From positions 124,001 to 188,000 of the forward strand of contig NZ_JBITGZ010000004.1 of NCBI RefSeq assembly GCF_044457565.1: a DNA stretch of 64,000 bases, read 5' to 3'. Made by a program: the position numbers and the translations under genes. Shown piece by piece: positions 1-8,582 of the stretch (positions are counted from its first letter, which is position 1; the number at the start of each line of letters is the position of its first letter). This DNA is from Kitasatospora sp044457565. Its GTDB lineage: Bacteria > Actinomycetota > Actinomycetes > Streptomycetales > Streptomycetaceae. The notes under the pieces are model-generated. The model made no database searches. It was given only the letters and a program-made list of their open reading frames with translations, and had not been told where the DNA came from.

Positions 1-31
1 GCCCGGCCGGGTCCGTCAGGAGGGGTGTGTC

Positions 32-337
32 ATGAGTGTGGTCGAGCTGGTGACGACAGCGGCCGGTCTGCCGCAGGCGTGGAGCTCTCGCAGGCTGGGG
101 CGGGTGGGCGAGGCTTGTGTGAAGGTTCTGCGGATGGACGAGCTGCCGGTGGAGGAGGAGAGCCACGGTGCCGACGAGGCGCTGCTCGTACTCGAAGGCC
201 GGCTGGAGCTGGAGGTGGACGGCACACCGGTGTCGGTGGGGGCCGGCGAGCTGTACATGGTGGCGGCGGGAACCCCGCACGCCGTCCGCCCGGGAAGCCG
301 CGGCACCCTGGTGATCGTGGAGTCGGCCGAAGGCTGA
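32..337 (+). CDS. small cupin-domain protein
   Basis: This encodes a 101-residue single-domain cupin. The central part (about residues 50-85) carries the beta-barrel pattern DEALLVLEGRLELEVDGTPV followed by a GELYMVAAGTPHAV strand, the usual second cupin motif with its PxxxPH-like His. The start is supported by an AGGAGGGG ribosome binding site at 17-24. Metal ligands are incomplete (Glu and His visible), so enzyme or sensor activity cannot be assigned. Small cupins of this kind often sit with oxidoreductases or regulators, but the next gene is unrelated. The family call is firm and the function is unknown. Confidence 0.8.
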   Translation: MSVVELVTTAAGLPQAWSSRRLGRVGEACVKVLRMDELPVEEESHGADEALLVLEGRLELEVDGTPVSVGAGELYMVAAGTPHAVRPGSRGTLVIVESAEG

Positions 338-593
338 CAGGCCGCCAGATCCGTTGCGTGGCAGGCGTGGCAGGCATGGAGGGTGGGGCGGGTGAGCCGT
401 GGCCCGGTCCGGTGGCGCGGCCCGTCGGCGCGGTCCGGGGTCACCGCCGCCGCCGCGGTCACGCGCGGCCGGCGGCCGCGGACCGGGTGTTCGCGCTGCT
501 CCGGACTGCGCGTCAGGTCTCGGCGGGCGCTCGACGACTCATCCGACGGGACGTGGACGATCTTCGAGGAGGTATGGACAGGCACCCCCAGAG

Positions 594-612
594 TTAGGTT
601 AGCCTTCCCTCT
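594..612 (+). promoter_or_regulatory. iron-box-like (DmdR/IdeR type) sequence before the CopD-like gene
   Basis: The sequence starts TTAGGTTAGCCT and lies directly upstream of the ATG at 614. Streptomyces iron boxes bound by DmdR have a TTAGGTTAG left half, which matches exactly here. The right half is poor. It is so close to the start codon that a bound repressor would block transcription or a near-leaderless start. Assignment is by motif only. Confidence 0.4.
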
Positions 613-613
613 C

Positions 614-1789
614 ATGAGCTTCGCCCACCTGGCCGCCACGGCCGCCTACGCCACGCCTCCCCTCTTCCGGATCCTCACCAAAGCGGGCTACTTCGTCGGC
701 CTGTCCGCGGCCATCGGCGCCACCGTGACGTATGCGACCGCCGTCCGCCCCGCCCTGAGGACACCGGAGACCGAGCCCGGCGACGCGGACGCCCTGCGCC
801 GCCGGATGTCGGCCTGCCTGGCCTGGTCCGGGGTGGTCCTGCTGGTGGCGGGCTACTTCCAGCTCGCCGCACGCCTGGCCCGGGCGGGCAAGGGGATGCC
901 GTTCGGTGACGCCCTCGCACCGGGACGTATCTGGACCTTCCTGCGCGCACCGGCCGGGAAGGGTGCCTGGGTGGCGCAGGGCACGATCTACATCGTCCAG
1001 AACGTCGTCCTGGTCCTGGCGGCCGCCGCGCTCATCGCGCTGTTCGTCCCGCAGGTGCGGCGTCACCTGGACGCCGTCGCGCTGACCGCCCTGCCGCTGT
1101 CGCTCGCGGTGTCGCTCATCGGCGCGATACCGGCGGTCGCGCCGAAGGACGTGGACCACGCGCTGGACCCGGTGTTCGGGCAGCTCCACATCATCGGCGG
1201 CACGGTATGGGTCGGCGGACTGGCGCTGCTGGCCATCCTCGCCGTCCCGGCCCGCGGCCGGTTCGGCGAGAACGCGGGCGCGCTGTGGGCGGACCTCTGG
1301 CGCCGCTTCAGCCTCGTCGCCCTGATCTGCGTCGGCGCCGTGCTCACCTCGGGCCTGTGGATGAGCTGGAAGCACGTCGGTGCCATCAGCCAGCTCTGGA
1401 CGACCACCTACGGGTTCTTCCTGCTCATCAAGCTGCTGCTGGTGCTCGCCATGGTCGTGGCCGGTGGCGTCAACCAGTTCTGGCTGATGCCCCGCATCGC
1501 CCAGGCCCGCCGCGCCGACGACCGCTCCTCCCTCCTGCACCTGACCCTGCGGCACTTCCCGAAGGTCGTCTGGGCCGAGGTGGTCCTGGGAGCCGCCGTG
1601 CTGGCCGTGGTCCCCTTCCTGGGCGGCTCGGCCCGCACCGAGGCCGGCAGCGCGCCGGCCGTGTCGAGCGGCAGCATCTTCGCCGCCGGTGCCGTACTCG
1701 TCCTCACCCTCGCCGCCTCGCTCTACGTCACGGCCAGGACCTCGGACGCCCTCGCCCGGCGCGCTGCCCCGGCCCCGGCCGCGGTCTGA
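614..1789 (+). CDS. CopD/YcnJ-like multi-pass membrane protein
   Basis: The protein is 391 residues if the ATG at 614 is used, which removes an upstream extension with no family resemblance. It has about eight or nine hydrophobic helices, starting with GYFVGLSAAIGATVTYATAV and including the HIIGGTVWVGGLALLAIL helix typical of the copper-resistance CopD family, with a conserved His-x-x-Gly-Gly-x-x-Trp pattern. Members are thought to take part in copper uptake or handling at the cytoplasmic membrane. An iron-box-like element overlaps the start region, so iron-dependent control is possible and the metal could be other than copper. A hairpin follows 27 bases after the stop, so it is probably monocistronic. 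Confidence 0.82.
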   Translation: MSFAHLAATAAYATPPLFRILTKAGYFVGLSAAIGATVTYATAVRPALRTPETEPGDADALRRRMSACLAWSGVVLLVAGYFQLAARLARAGKGMPFGDALAPGRIWTFLRAPAGKGAWVAQGTIYIVQNVVLVLAAAALIALFVPQVRRHLDAVALTALPLSLAVSLIGAIPAVAPKDVDHALDPVFGQLHIIGGTVWVGGLALLAILAVPARGRFGENAGALWADLWRRFSLVALICVGAVLTSGLWMSWKHVGAISQLWTTTYGFFLLIKLLLVLAMVVAGGVNQFWLMPRIAQARRADDRSSLLHLTLRHFPKVVWAEVVLGAAVLAVVPFLGGSARTEAGSAPAVSSGSIFAAGAVLVLTLAASLYVTARTSDALARRAAPAPAAV

Positions 1790-1815
1790 CGGCAGCGGTC
1801 GGCCCCGGGCCCGCC

Positions 1816-1867
1816 GTGACCTGACCCGGTCGACCCCGATCAGAAGGCGGGCGGCGGGTCAGGTCAC
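1816..1867 (+). terminator. hairpin terminator after the CopD-like gene
   Basis: A perfect 12-bp inverted repeat, GTGACCTGACCC at 1816-1827 and GGGTCAGGTCAC at 1856-1867, encloses a 28-base GC-rich loop. There is no T tract, as is usual for actinobacterial terminators. Confidence 0.55.
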
Positions 1868-2246
1868 CGCTGTTCGCCGGCCCGGGGCGGCCGGCGACGC
1901 CGACCGGATCGTGCCCATGTGGACCGAGGAGGAGAGATGCTGGCTGCAGGCGATGTTGCAGTTCTGCCGAATCCTCGCACTGCCGCCCCCTGCGGGCCAC
2001 GGCCTCTGAGCTCACGGCGGATCTGCCCGCGCCGTCCGGTCCCGGGCAGCGCAAGGCGCAGCAAGAAGTCTGCCCGGAGCGGGGGAGCCCAACGCGAACG
2101 CATCGAGGTGCGGTGCCACGCGTCGCGGTCCCGGCGTGATCCGAAGTGACGCGCTGGTGCCCACGTACTCCCGTGCCGGCGTGAGCAGCTGAGGTTGCGT
2201 CATTCGTGGACGTCGGCCCGATCGAGGGGCCGGTCCGGAGGCGTCC
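1868..2246. other. intergenic stretch without a convincing gene
   Basis: Only short frames are open on either strand and none resembles a family I know. A GGAGGAG-like sequence precedes an ATG at 1937, but the frame behind it lacks actinobacterial codon bias. No further repeat or hairpin was found. Confidence 0.4.
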
Positions 2247-2804
2247 TCAACGGGCGTTCTGCGCGGCCCGCCATTCGGGGGCGAGTACGGACCAGATCTC
2301 GGTGGTCTGCCGCACGCCCCGGTAGAGGTCGTTCTCGCGCAGGACGCCGTCGCGGCTCATGCCGAGGCGCTTGGCCACGTTGATGCTCGGGGTGTTCGCG
2401 GAGGACACGTGCCACTCCACCCGGTGCATGCCGCGCTCCCGCACCGCCCAGTCGATGATGACGCTGACCGCGCGGGTGATCAGACCGCGTCCGGCGGCCG
2501 CCGGTTCCAGCCAGCAGCCGGCCTCGCAGTTGCCCTCGGCCGCGTCGAAGACCCGGAACAGGACGCCGCCGACGAGGAGCCCGTCGAGCCAGATGCCGTA
2601 CAGCCGGCCGGCGTCGGCGGCGGTCTTGTCCGCGTACACCTGGAGCCAGCGCCGAGCGGAGTCGAGGTCGGCCGCGACGTCGGGGAGCCCGACGTGCCGG
2701 CCGATGAATTCGCGGCCGCGGTCCATGTGGGCGAGGAACTCCTCGGCCTGCCAGGGCTCCAAGGGCCGCAGCTCGGCTCCGTCACCCAGCGATATCGCGA
2801 ACAT
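2247..2804 (-). CDS. RimJ/RimL-type GNAT N-acetyltransferase
   Basis: This is a 185-residue acetyl-CoA-dependent N-acetyltransferase. Residues near the middle carry GIWLDGLLVGGVLFRVFD, then the acetyl-CoA loop AAAGRGLITRAVSVIIDWA, then the SSANTPSINVAKRLGM segment, which is the usual ribosomal-protein acetyltransferase pattern (Asn then Ser before a helix). The start at 2804 is chosen because GGAGGAAG lies seven bases upstream; the longer frame runs through the divergent TetR promoter. The substrate is unknown. The gene is divergent from the TetR regulator, and the two palindromes between them could influence both. Confidence 0.85.
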   Translation of the reverse strand: MFAISLGDGAELRPLEPWQAEEFLAHMDRGREFIGRHVGLPDVAADLDSARRWLQVYADKTAADAGRLYGIWLDGLLVGGVLFRVFDAAEGNCEAGCWLEPAAAGRGLITRAVSVIIDWAVRERGMHRVEWHVSSANTPSINVAKRLGMSRDGVLRENDLYRGVRQTTEIWSVLAPEWRAAQNAR

Positions 2805-2950
2805 GCTCTTCCTCCACTGTGGATCTCCCGTCCTTGGATCTTCGCATGGTCGCCTGCCCGCCCGGGGCCGCTCGGCCCGCTCGGCCTGGTCGGGTGCGGC
2901 CGCGTGCCGCATTCGTGTGGGTCCGGGCTGGGAGGTGTGGCCGATGAGGG

Positions 2951-2994
2951 CGAACATGTTCGTCAGGAACTTGCTCGCAACGAACATGTTCGTT
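2951..2994. promoter_or_regulatory. twin palindromic operators for the adjacent TetR
   Basis: CGAACATGTTCG at 2951-2962 and AACGAACATGTTCGTT at 2979-2994 are perfect palindromes whose centres are 30 bp apart, about three helical turns. They lie just before the TetR start at 3007, as expected for autoregulation. Confidence 0.72.
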
Positions 2995-3006
2995 ACGTTG
3001 AATGTC

Positions 3007-3798
3007 ATGACACCCCACCCCGATGCCCCGCGCAGCCGACGCGAGCGGCCGGCCAAGCCGGCCCTGACGCGCGCCGGCATCGTCGCAGCCGCGGTCGAGA
3101 TCATGCGGGCCGAGGGTCTCCAGCGGGTCACCATGCGCCGCCTGGCGCAGCAGCTGGACACCGGGCCGGCCTCGCTGTACGTCTACGTCCGCAACGCCGC
3201 CGAGTTGCACGCGGCGGTGCTGGACGAGCTGCTCGGCGAGGTCGACCTGGCCCCGGTGCGGACCGCAGGTGACTGGCGCGGGCGCCTGGAGGCGGTGCTC
3301 ACCTCGTACACCGGTGTGCTCTTCGAGTACCCCGGCCTTGCGCAGTCGGCGCTGGTCGCCCGACCCAGCGGGGAGCACTACCTGACGCTGATCGAGGCAC
3401 TGCTGTCCTTGCTGGACGAGGGCGGCGTCCCGGCCGGACAGGCGGCCTGGGGTGTGGACCTGCTGCTCCAGTACGCCACCGCGACCGCGGCCGAGCACGC
3501 CACCGGCGAGGGCGCCGCCGACACGCGTGCCGCCGCCGCCCGGGACGCCGAGATCCGGGCCGAGTGGGACGCCGTCGGCCGTGCCCTGCACGGCGCGTCG
3601 GACCGTACGCACCCGCACATCGCCGCGCGCGCCACCGAGCTGCTGTCCGGCACGCCGCAGGCCCGCCTGTCCTGGGGCTTCCAGATGCTGATCAACGGCA
3701 TCGTGCACACGCCCACACCCACACCTGCGCCGACGTTCACGCCTGCGGACACACGCCCGACGCCGCAGGACCCGGAGGCCCGGGAGACACCCGGGTAA
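3007..3798 (+). CDS. TetR-family transcriptional regulator
   Basis: The 263-residue repressor has an N-terminal helix-turn-helix: TRAGIVAAAVEIMRAEG, then VTMRRLAQQLDTGPASLYVYV (residues about 20-65), followed by a TetR_C-like ligand domain. The C-terminus ends in a Thr/Pro-rich tail (PTPTPAPTFTP) with no family counterpart. The start at 3007 follows a pair of perfect palindromes that are the likely operator. It is followed after 78 bases by a TetX-like monooxygenase on the same strand, so it probably controls its own expression and that of the enzyme in response to a small aromatic ligand, which is inference. Confidence 0.87.
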   Translation: MTPHPDAPRSRRERPAKPALTRAGIVAAAVEIMRAEGLQRVTMRRLAQQLDTGPASLYVYVRNAAELHAAVLDELLGEVDLAPVRTAGDWRGRLEAVLTSYTGVLFEYPGLAQSALVARPSGEHYLTLIEALLSLLDEGGVPAGQAAWGVDLLLQYATATAAEHATGEGAADTRAAAARDAEIRAEWDAVGRALHGASDRTHPHIAARATELLSGTPQARLSWGFQMLINGIVHTPTPTPAPTFTPADTRPTPQDPEARETPG

Positions 3799-3876
3799 GG
3801 CCCGTGGCCCCGCACCCCCCCGGCCGAACCGATGTCGTGCCCCGCCCGTACCGCCGTCCATGAGGGAGCAAACGCC

Positions 3877-5061
3877 ATGACCACCGCCACGACGACCAGC
3901 CCCCACCACCCGATCGCCATCATCGGTGCGGGCCTGGGCGGCCTCACCCTCGCCCGTGTCCTGCACGTCAACGGCATCGAGGCGGCCGTCCACGACCTCG
4001 ACGCGGCGCCGGAGGCCCGCGCGCAGGGCGGCATGCTCGACATCCACGAGGAATCCGGCCAGATCGCGTTGCGTGCCGCCGGCCTGCACGAGGAGTTCCG
4101 CGCGCTGATCCACGCCGGGGGCGAGGCCGTGCGGATCCTCGACAGGCACGCCGTGGTCCACCTGGACGAGGGCGGCGAGGTCAGCGGCGGCCGCCCCGAG
4201 GTGGAGCGCGGCGAACTGCGCGCGCTCCTGCTCGGCGCGCTGCCCGGGGGCACCGTCCGCTGGGGCGCGAAGGTCACCGGCGCGCGCCCGCTGGGGGAGG
4301 GCCGGCACGAGGTGACCCTCGCCGACGGCGCCACCTTCACCACGGACCTACTGGTCGGTGCGGACGGGGCCTGGTCGCGGATCCGTCCGCTGGTCTCCGA
4401 CGCCACCCCCCGTTACACCGGCGTGTCCATGGTCGAGGCGGATCTGCAGGACGCCGATACCCGCCACCCCGGGAGCGCCGCCGTGGTCGGCCCAGGCATG
4501 CTCTTCGCGCTCGGTGAGGACAGCGGCCTGCTGGCCCACCGTGAGCCCGATGGCAGCCTGCACGTGTACGCGGCGCTCAGGGTCGCGGAGGACTGGATAT
4601 CCGGCTTCGACTTCGCGGCCACCAAGGCCGGGGGCGGCCCCGGCGCCGATGCCGCCAGGGCGGCCGTGCTGGAGCGGTTCGCCGGCTGGGACGGGAGCCT
4701 GCGGGCCCTGATGGCCGACGCGGACGGCGAGCTGACCCCGCGTCCGATCCACGCCCTGCCGGTCGGCCACCGCTGGGACCGCGTCCCCGGCGTCACCCTG
4801 CTCGGCGACGCCGCCCACCTGATGTCCCCGTTCGCCGGCGAGGGCGCCAACCTCGCCATGCTCGACGGGGCCGAACTCGGCCGAGCCCTCGCCGCGCACC
4901 CGGGCGACACCGAAGCCGCCCTGGCCGCGTACGAGCAGGCGCTCTTCCCACGCAGCGAGGCCGCCGCGGCCCAGTCCGCCGACAACCTCGTCCTGTGCCT
5001 GCGCGCCGACGCGCCGCAGGGTCTGCTCGACCAGTTCGCCGCCGACCAGCACGTGGGCTGA
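3877..5061 (+). CDS. TetX-like FAD-dependent monooxygenase
   Basis: The protein (394 residues) is a class A flavoprotein hydroxylase. It has the dinucleotide-binding GAGLGG at residues 17-22, the TetX-like GGMLDIHEESGQ segment near residue 50, an Arg-containing ELRALLLGAL helix, LLVGADGAWSRIR (the DG motif), and GDAAHLMSPFAGEGANLAM from residue 310. Order and spacing match tetracycline destructase-type enzymes better than generic salicylate hydroxylases. Such enzymes hydroxylate their substrate with NAD(P)H and O2; the substrate here is unknown. The start has GAGGGAG upstream. Pairing with a TetR whose operators lie upstream suggests drug- or metabolite-induced expression. Tetracycline activity is possible but unproven. 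Confidence 0.85.
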   Translation: MTTATTTSPHHPIAIIGAGLGGLTLARVLHVNGIEAAVHDLDAAPEARAQGGMLDIHEESGQIALRAAGLHEEFRALIHAGGEAVRILDRHAVVHLDEGGEVSGGRPEVERGELRALLLGALPGGTVRWGAKVTGARPLGEGRHEVTLADGATFTTDLLVGADGAWSRIRPLVSDATPRYTGVSMVEADLQDADTRHPGSAAVVGPGMLFALGEDSGLLAHREPDGSLHVYAALRVAEDWISGFDFAATKAGGGPGADAARAAVLERFAGWDGSLRALMADADGELTPRPIHALPVGHRWDRVPGVTLLGDAAHLMSPFAGEGANLAMLDGAELGRALAAHPGDTEAALAAYEQALFPRSEAAAAQSADNLVLCLRADAPQGLLDQFAADQHVG

Positions 5062-5100
5062 CACGCCGCCGGCGCGCCGGACCTCTGCCGGTCATCCGGC

Positions 5101-5417
5101 CGTCCGCGGCAGGCGGGGCGCGCCGCGAGCACCGGCCCTGAATGTGCAGGCCCTGGGCGCCGGCTTCGGCGGGCGGGGGGCGGGGGCGGCCCCGCCCCCG
5201 GCCCCCCCCCCCCCCCCCCCCCGGCGGGCGGGCCCCCCCCCCCCGGGGCCGCCGCCCGCGCCGCCATCGCGGCGGCGGCCACGGNNNNNNNNNNGGGGGG
5301 GGGCGGGCTTGGCCCCTGGGGCTTTTTTTGGGGGGGGGGGGGGGTGTGTGGGGGGGGGGGGGGGGGGGGGGGGGCGCGCCCCCGCCCCCCCCCCCCCCGC
5401 CCGCCGGCGGAGCGCTG
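5101..5417. other. assembly gap with G/C homopolymers
   Basis: Ten N bases lie at 5285-5294, flanked by implausible runs of C (about 5196-5240), G (about 5332-5375) and C again. This looks like an unresolved or low-quality join. Sequence from about 5150 to 5410 should not be interpreted, and true length is unknown. No gene is called here. Confidence 0.9.
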
Positions 5418-6131
5418 TTAGCCGCCGACCTGGGCCGCCGCCGGCTCCGCCTTCGCGGCGGCTGCCTCGGCGGCCGCGGTCGCAGCCGCGCCGCGGGCCC
5501 GGGCCCGCTTGGCGTAGGCGATCGTCCAGCCGATCAGCAGCGCGGTGACGCCGTACGAGAGCACGGAGTTGAGGGTCACCATCGTGCCGGTGTCGAGCGC
5601 GTACGACAGGGCGACCCGGACGACGGCCTCCAGCAGGTACGCCACACCCCAGCCGATGGTCAGGTGGCGCTGCACCCGGCGGAAGCCCGCCAGCTCCCAC
5701 AGGCCGTTCCAGCGCTCGACGCCTTCGGGCGTGCCATCGGTGCCGAACTTCCGGCCGAAGTAGAACATCAGCGGCCGCGGCGCGGCCAGCGAGGCGAGGC
5801 AGACCACCCCGAACAGGCCGGTGATCAGCGAGTCCTTGACCAGCAGCAGACGCGCGTCCTGCGGGCCGACCAGGGTGACCACCAGGGTCAGGCCGAGGAA
5901 GAGCAGCGAGATCGCGGCGAACTCGTCGATCCGGCGGCGCCATGCCAGGTACACGGCCAGGTCGACGACCGGCCAGAGGGCCGAGGCCAGCAGGGCGGTG
6001 GGCTCGCTGAAGCCGTGCTCGGCGAGCTGATTGTAGGTGATGACCGGCGCGACGACGTTCAGGCCGATGGTGAGCACCCAGCCGAGTGCGGCAGAGCCGC
6101 CGCCTCGACCGGTCGCGGGCGTGTCCGACAC
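5418..6131 (-). CDS. multi-pass membrane protein of the VC0807 type
   Basis: From a GTG at 6131 the protein has 237 residues. It shows six or so hydrophobic helices, including ALGWVLTIGLNVVAPVITYN, ISLLFLGLTLVVTLVGP and a SVLSYGVTALLIGWTIAYA helix near the end, plus the RPLMFYFGRKFG loop typical of VC0807-like integral membrane proteins. Its tail is an Ala/Lys/Glu-rich segment (AAATAAAEAAAAKAEPAAA). A GGGGGAA sequence precedes the chosen GTG; the longer frame to 6317 has no family support. Function is unknown. The 3' end adjoins the poor-quality gap, so the last residues are less certain. Confidence 0.78.
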   Translation of the reverse strand: MSDTPATGRGGGSAALGWVLTIGLNVVAPVITYNQLAEHGFSEPTALLASALWPVVDLAVYLAWRRRIDEFAAISLLFLGLTLVVTLVGPQDARLLLVKDSLITGLFGVVCLASLAAPRPLMFYFGRKFGTDGTPEGVERWNGLWELAGFRRVQRHLTIGWGVAYLLEAVVRVALSYALDTGTMVTLNSVLSYGVTALLIGWTIAYAKRARARGAAATAAAEAAAAKAEPAAAQVGG

Positions 6132-6225
6132 GAATTCCCCCGATGATCTTGATGGATTGTCGAAACCGGACGATATCGGATCACCTGTCAGGCGCACCAC
6201 ACGCGAGCAAGGTTGAGCCGAAGGA

Positions 6226-6327
6226 GTGCGCGTCGACCTGGTCGCGCCCGAGGCCGACGCCGTCGAGGACCACCACCTGCCGAACCACCTGGCCGCGTTC
6301 GAGAAGAACCTCGCCAAGTCCGGCTGA
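6226..6327 (+). pseudogene. possible 3' remnant of a degraded gene
   Basis: A 33-residue frame with strong G/C third-position bias ends in HLAAFEKNLAKSG and a TGA. An in-frame stop lies immediately upstream (6214-6216), so only a C-terminus could be preserved. The ending recalls C-terminal helices of SRPBCC-type proteins, but I cannot confirm the family. Confidence 0.22.
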
Positions 6328-6434
6328 GCCGGCGGCCTGCGTGGCCGTTCCGTGTGCGACCGTTCCGCCCGGCCATGCTGTGCTCGGCCGTTCCGTGCGC
6401 CACCGTACCGTGCCCGGCCGTGCTGTGCGCGGCT

Positions 6435-8408
6435 CTACCGGGCCTGGTGCCCGGCGACCGCCACCGGGCGGTGGCGCAGCGCCCAGGCGGCGGGCAGCGC
6501 CGTGCACGGCACGGCGATGAGCACGCAGGCGGCCGCGGTGCCGCCGACCGTGCTCCACGGCACGGTCAAAGAGGTGCTGACCCCGAGCAGCGCCAGAGCG
6601 CCGTGCATCCCGGCCAGGTTCACGGCCGTCACCACGCAGCCCAGCACCGTGCCGGCCGCCACCACCAGCAGCGCCTCGGCCGTCACCAGGCGCACCACCT
6701 GCCCGCGAGTGGCACCCGTGAGCCGCAGCAGCCCCAGCTCCCGCCGCCGGTCGGTGGTGGCCATCACCAGGGTGTTGGCCAGGGCGATGCCCGTGTAGGT
6801 GAGCGCGAGGCCCATCACCAGCACGCTGCGCAGCCAGGCCGTCCGATTGGTCGCCGGGTACGCGGCCGACAGCCAGGCGTCCCTGGTGGCCAGTGCCACG
6901 CCGTGGGCCTGCGCAGCCGTCCGCAGGCCCACGGCGGTCGCCGCCCGGTCCGCTCCGGGCAACAGCCGTACCTCGATGCGGTCCACCCGGGCGCCGGGTG
7001 CGTTGCGCGGGGTGACGTACAGGCCGTTGTCGCCCATCCCGTCGCGCAGTACGGCGGCGATCCTCAGGGTGGTCCGGCCGCCGTCGGGGCGGACGACCTC
7101 CACCGGCTGTCCGACGGTGTGCTGCTCCCACTCCTCGGCCAGGATGATGCCGTCGTCGTCCAGTGCGGCCACCGACCCCGCCAGCACGGGCAACCGGGAG
7201 ACGACCGCCAGCGCTGCCGGATCGGCCGCCCGGGCCTCGGACCGCACCACGTTGCCGTCGGGCTCGACCACCGACAGCGTGGTGGCCGCTGTCGCCGACA
7301 CCACGACCCCCGGCACCGCGCGCAGCGCGTCCACCAGCCCGCCGGCGCCCGTTCCCCCGTACGCGCCCCCGTACGCACCCGCGCTTGCTCCCGTACCCGC
7401 GCCCGGGCCCGGTGAGATCACGTAGTCCGCACCGCTCCGGGCCCGTGCCTCGCCGGCCTTCGCCGTGCCCACCGTCTCTACCGCCCCCGCGAGCGAGCCC
7501 GCCAGCGCGACCGAGACCAGCACCGGTGCCGCGATCGCGCCGGTGCGTCGCAGGCCCGCCACGGCGTTCGCGCGCACCAGCCGCCCGCTGTACGAGGTCC
7601 AGCGGGCCGGCAGCCACGCCAGGGCGCGCAGCAGCGGAGGCGTGAGCACCGGCGCCAGCAGCCCGCAGGCGGAGACCAGCAGCATCGGCTGGGTGGTGTA
7701 GGTCTTGCGCCTGAGCAGATCTCCCGGGTCGGTGGCCAGGGCCAGCACCACCAGCACCGCGGTGGTGAGCAGCAGCCCCAGGCCCCACACCCACCGCCCG
7801 GCGGTCATCACGCCCTCGTCGACGTCCGCCTCGCGCAGCGCGTCCAGCGGCCCGAGCCGGCCGGCCCGGCGTGCGGCGGTGGCCACACCGGACAGCGCCA
7901 CCAGCAGACCGGTCCAGAAGGCGGCGTGCAGCGGCCAGGCCGCCGTGCCGGGCGTGAATCCCGGCGGTGCCATCCCGACGTGCACCAGCCAGCGCGCCAG
8001 CAGCGGAGCGCCCACCCGGCCCACCGCGCACCCGACGCCGGAGGCGACCACCCCCAGCACCAGAGCCTCCGTCAGCACGGTGCGCCGGACCTGCCTGCGG
8101 GTCGCACCCGCCAGCCGCAGCAGCCCCAATTCCCGTCGTCGCTGCGCGACCGCGTACGAGAAGGTGGAGGCGACGACGAACGCCGACACGAAGCCGCTCA
8201 CCCCGCCGGCGGTGCCGAGCACCGCGTTCAGGACGATCGCGTCCTCCCCGCGCGGCAGCGCGGCCGTCCCGGCCAGCCCGAGCGTCATCGCGGCCATCAG
8301 TGCGACCCCGAGCGTCAGCGCGACGAACGCCCCGATCAGCGACACCCAGCGGACTCTCAGCGACTTCACCGCGAGCCTCGTCATCCTCATGCTCATCCTC
8401 ATTCGCAT
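6435..8408 (-). CDS. FtsX-like ABC transporter permease
   Basis: The 657-residue permease has the duplicated FtsX/MacB layout. An N-terminal helix near residue 25 is followed by an FtsX unit with YAVAQRRRELGLLRLAGATR, central helices, a large extracytoplasmic domain (about 330-500), and a second unit with TTDRRRELGLLRLTGATRGQ before the last three helices. The repeated RRRELGLLRLxGATR loops are the coupling regions for an ATPase. The start is uncertain because five Met codons occur within the first nine residues. Such permeases normally lie beside a LolD/MacB-type ATPase gene, and none is present here. The adjacent divergent two-component system is a plausible regulator. Confidence 0.85.
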   Translation of the reverse strand: MRMRMSMRMTRLAVKSLRVRWVSLIGAFVALTLGVALMAAMTLGLAGTAALPRGEDAIVLNAVLGTAGGVSGFVSAFVVASTFSYAVAQRRRELGLLRLAGATRRQVRRTVLTEALVLGVVASGVGCAVGRVGAPLLARWLVHVGMAPPGFTPGTAAWPLHAAFWTGLLVALSGVATAARRAGRLGPLDALREADVDEGVMTAGRWVWGLGLLLTTAVLVVLALATDPGDLLRRKTYTTQPMLLVSACGLLAPVLTPPLLRALAWLPARWTSYSGRLVRANAVAGLRRTGAIAAPVLVSVALAGSLAGAVETVGTAKAGEARARSGADYVISPGPGAGTGASAGAYGGAYGGTGAGGLVDALRAVPGVVVSATAATTLSVVEPDGNVVRSEARAADPAALAVVSRLPVLAGSVAALDDDGIILAEEWEQHTVGQPVEVVRPDGGRTTLRIAAVLRDGMGDNGLYVTPRNAPGARVDRIEVRLLPGADRAATAVGLRTAAQAHGVALATRDAWLSAAYPATNRTAWLRSVLVMGLALTYTGIALANTLVMATTDRRRELGLLRLTGATRGQVVRLVTAEALLVVAAGTVLGCVVTAVNLAGMHGALALLGVSTSLTVPWSTVGGTAAACVLIAVPCTALPAAWALRHRPVAVAGHQAR

Positions 8409-8582
8409 GCCTCAAGCCAACCGCCGCCGCGCCGCGGGCACACCAGCCCTGGACCCACCGCCCGGGGTAGGGCCGGCCCTACCGCGCGGGGCGGCCGGGA
8501 GCCCTAGGGTTGCCCCATCCGGAGTACAGCGGCCGGTTGCGGTCCCGGAGTTCGGACCCGAGTACGGAAGGGGCAGGCCCGA

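Noticed and set aside
1918..2009. Short plus-strand frame starting MWTEEERCWLQAML
   Set aside because: Only 30 residues with weak codon bias and no family resemblance.
5142..5548. Open frames across the homopolymer gap on both strands
   Set aside because: They consist of Gly, Pro and undefined residues from unreliable sequence.
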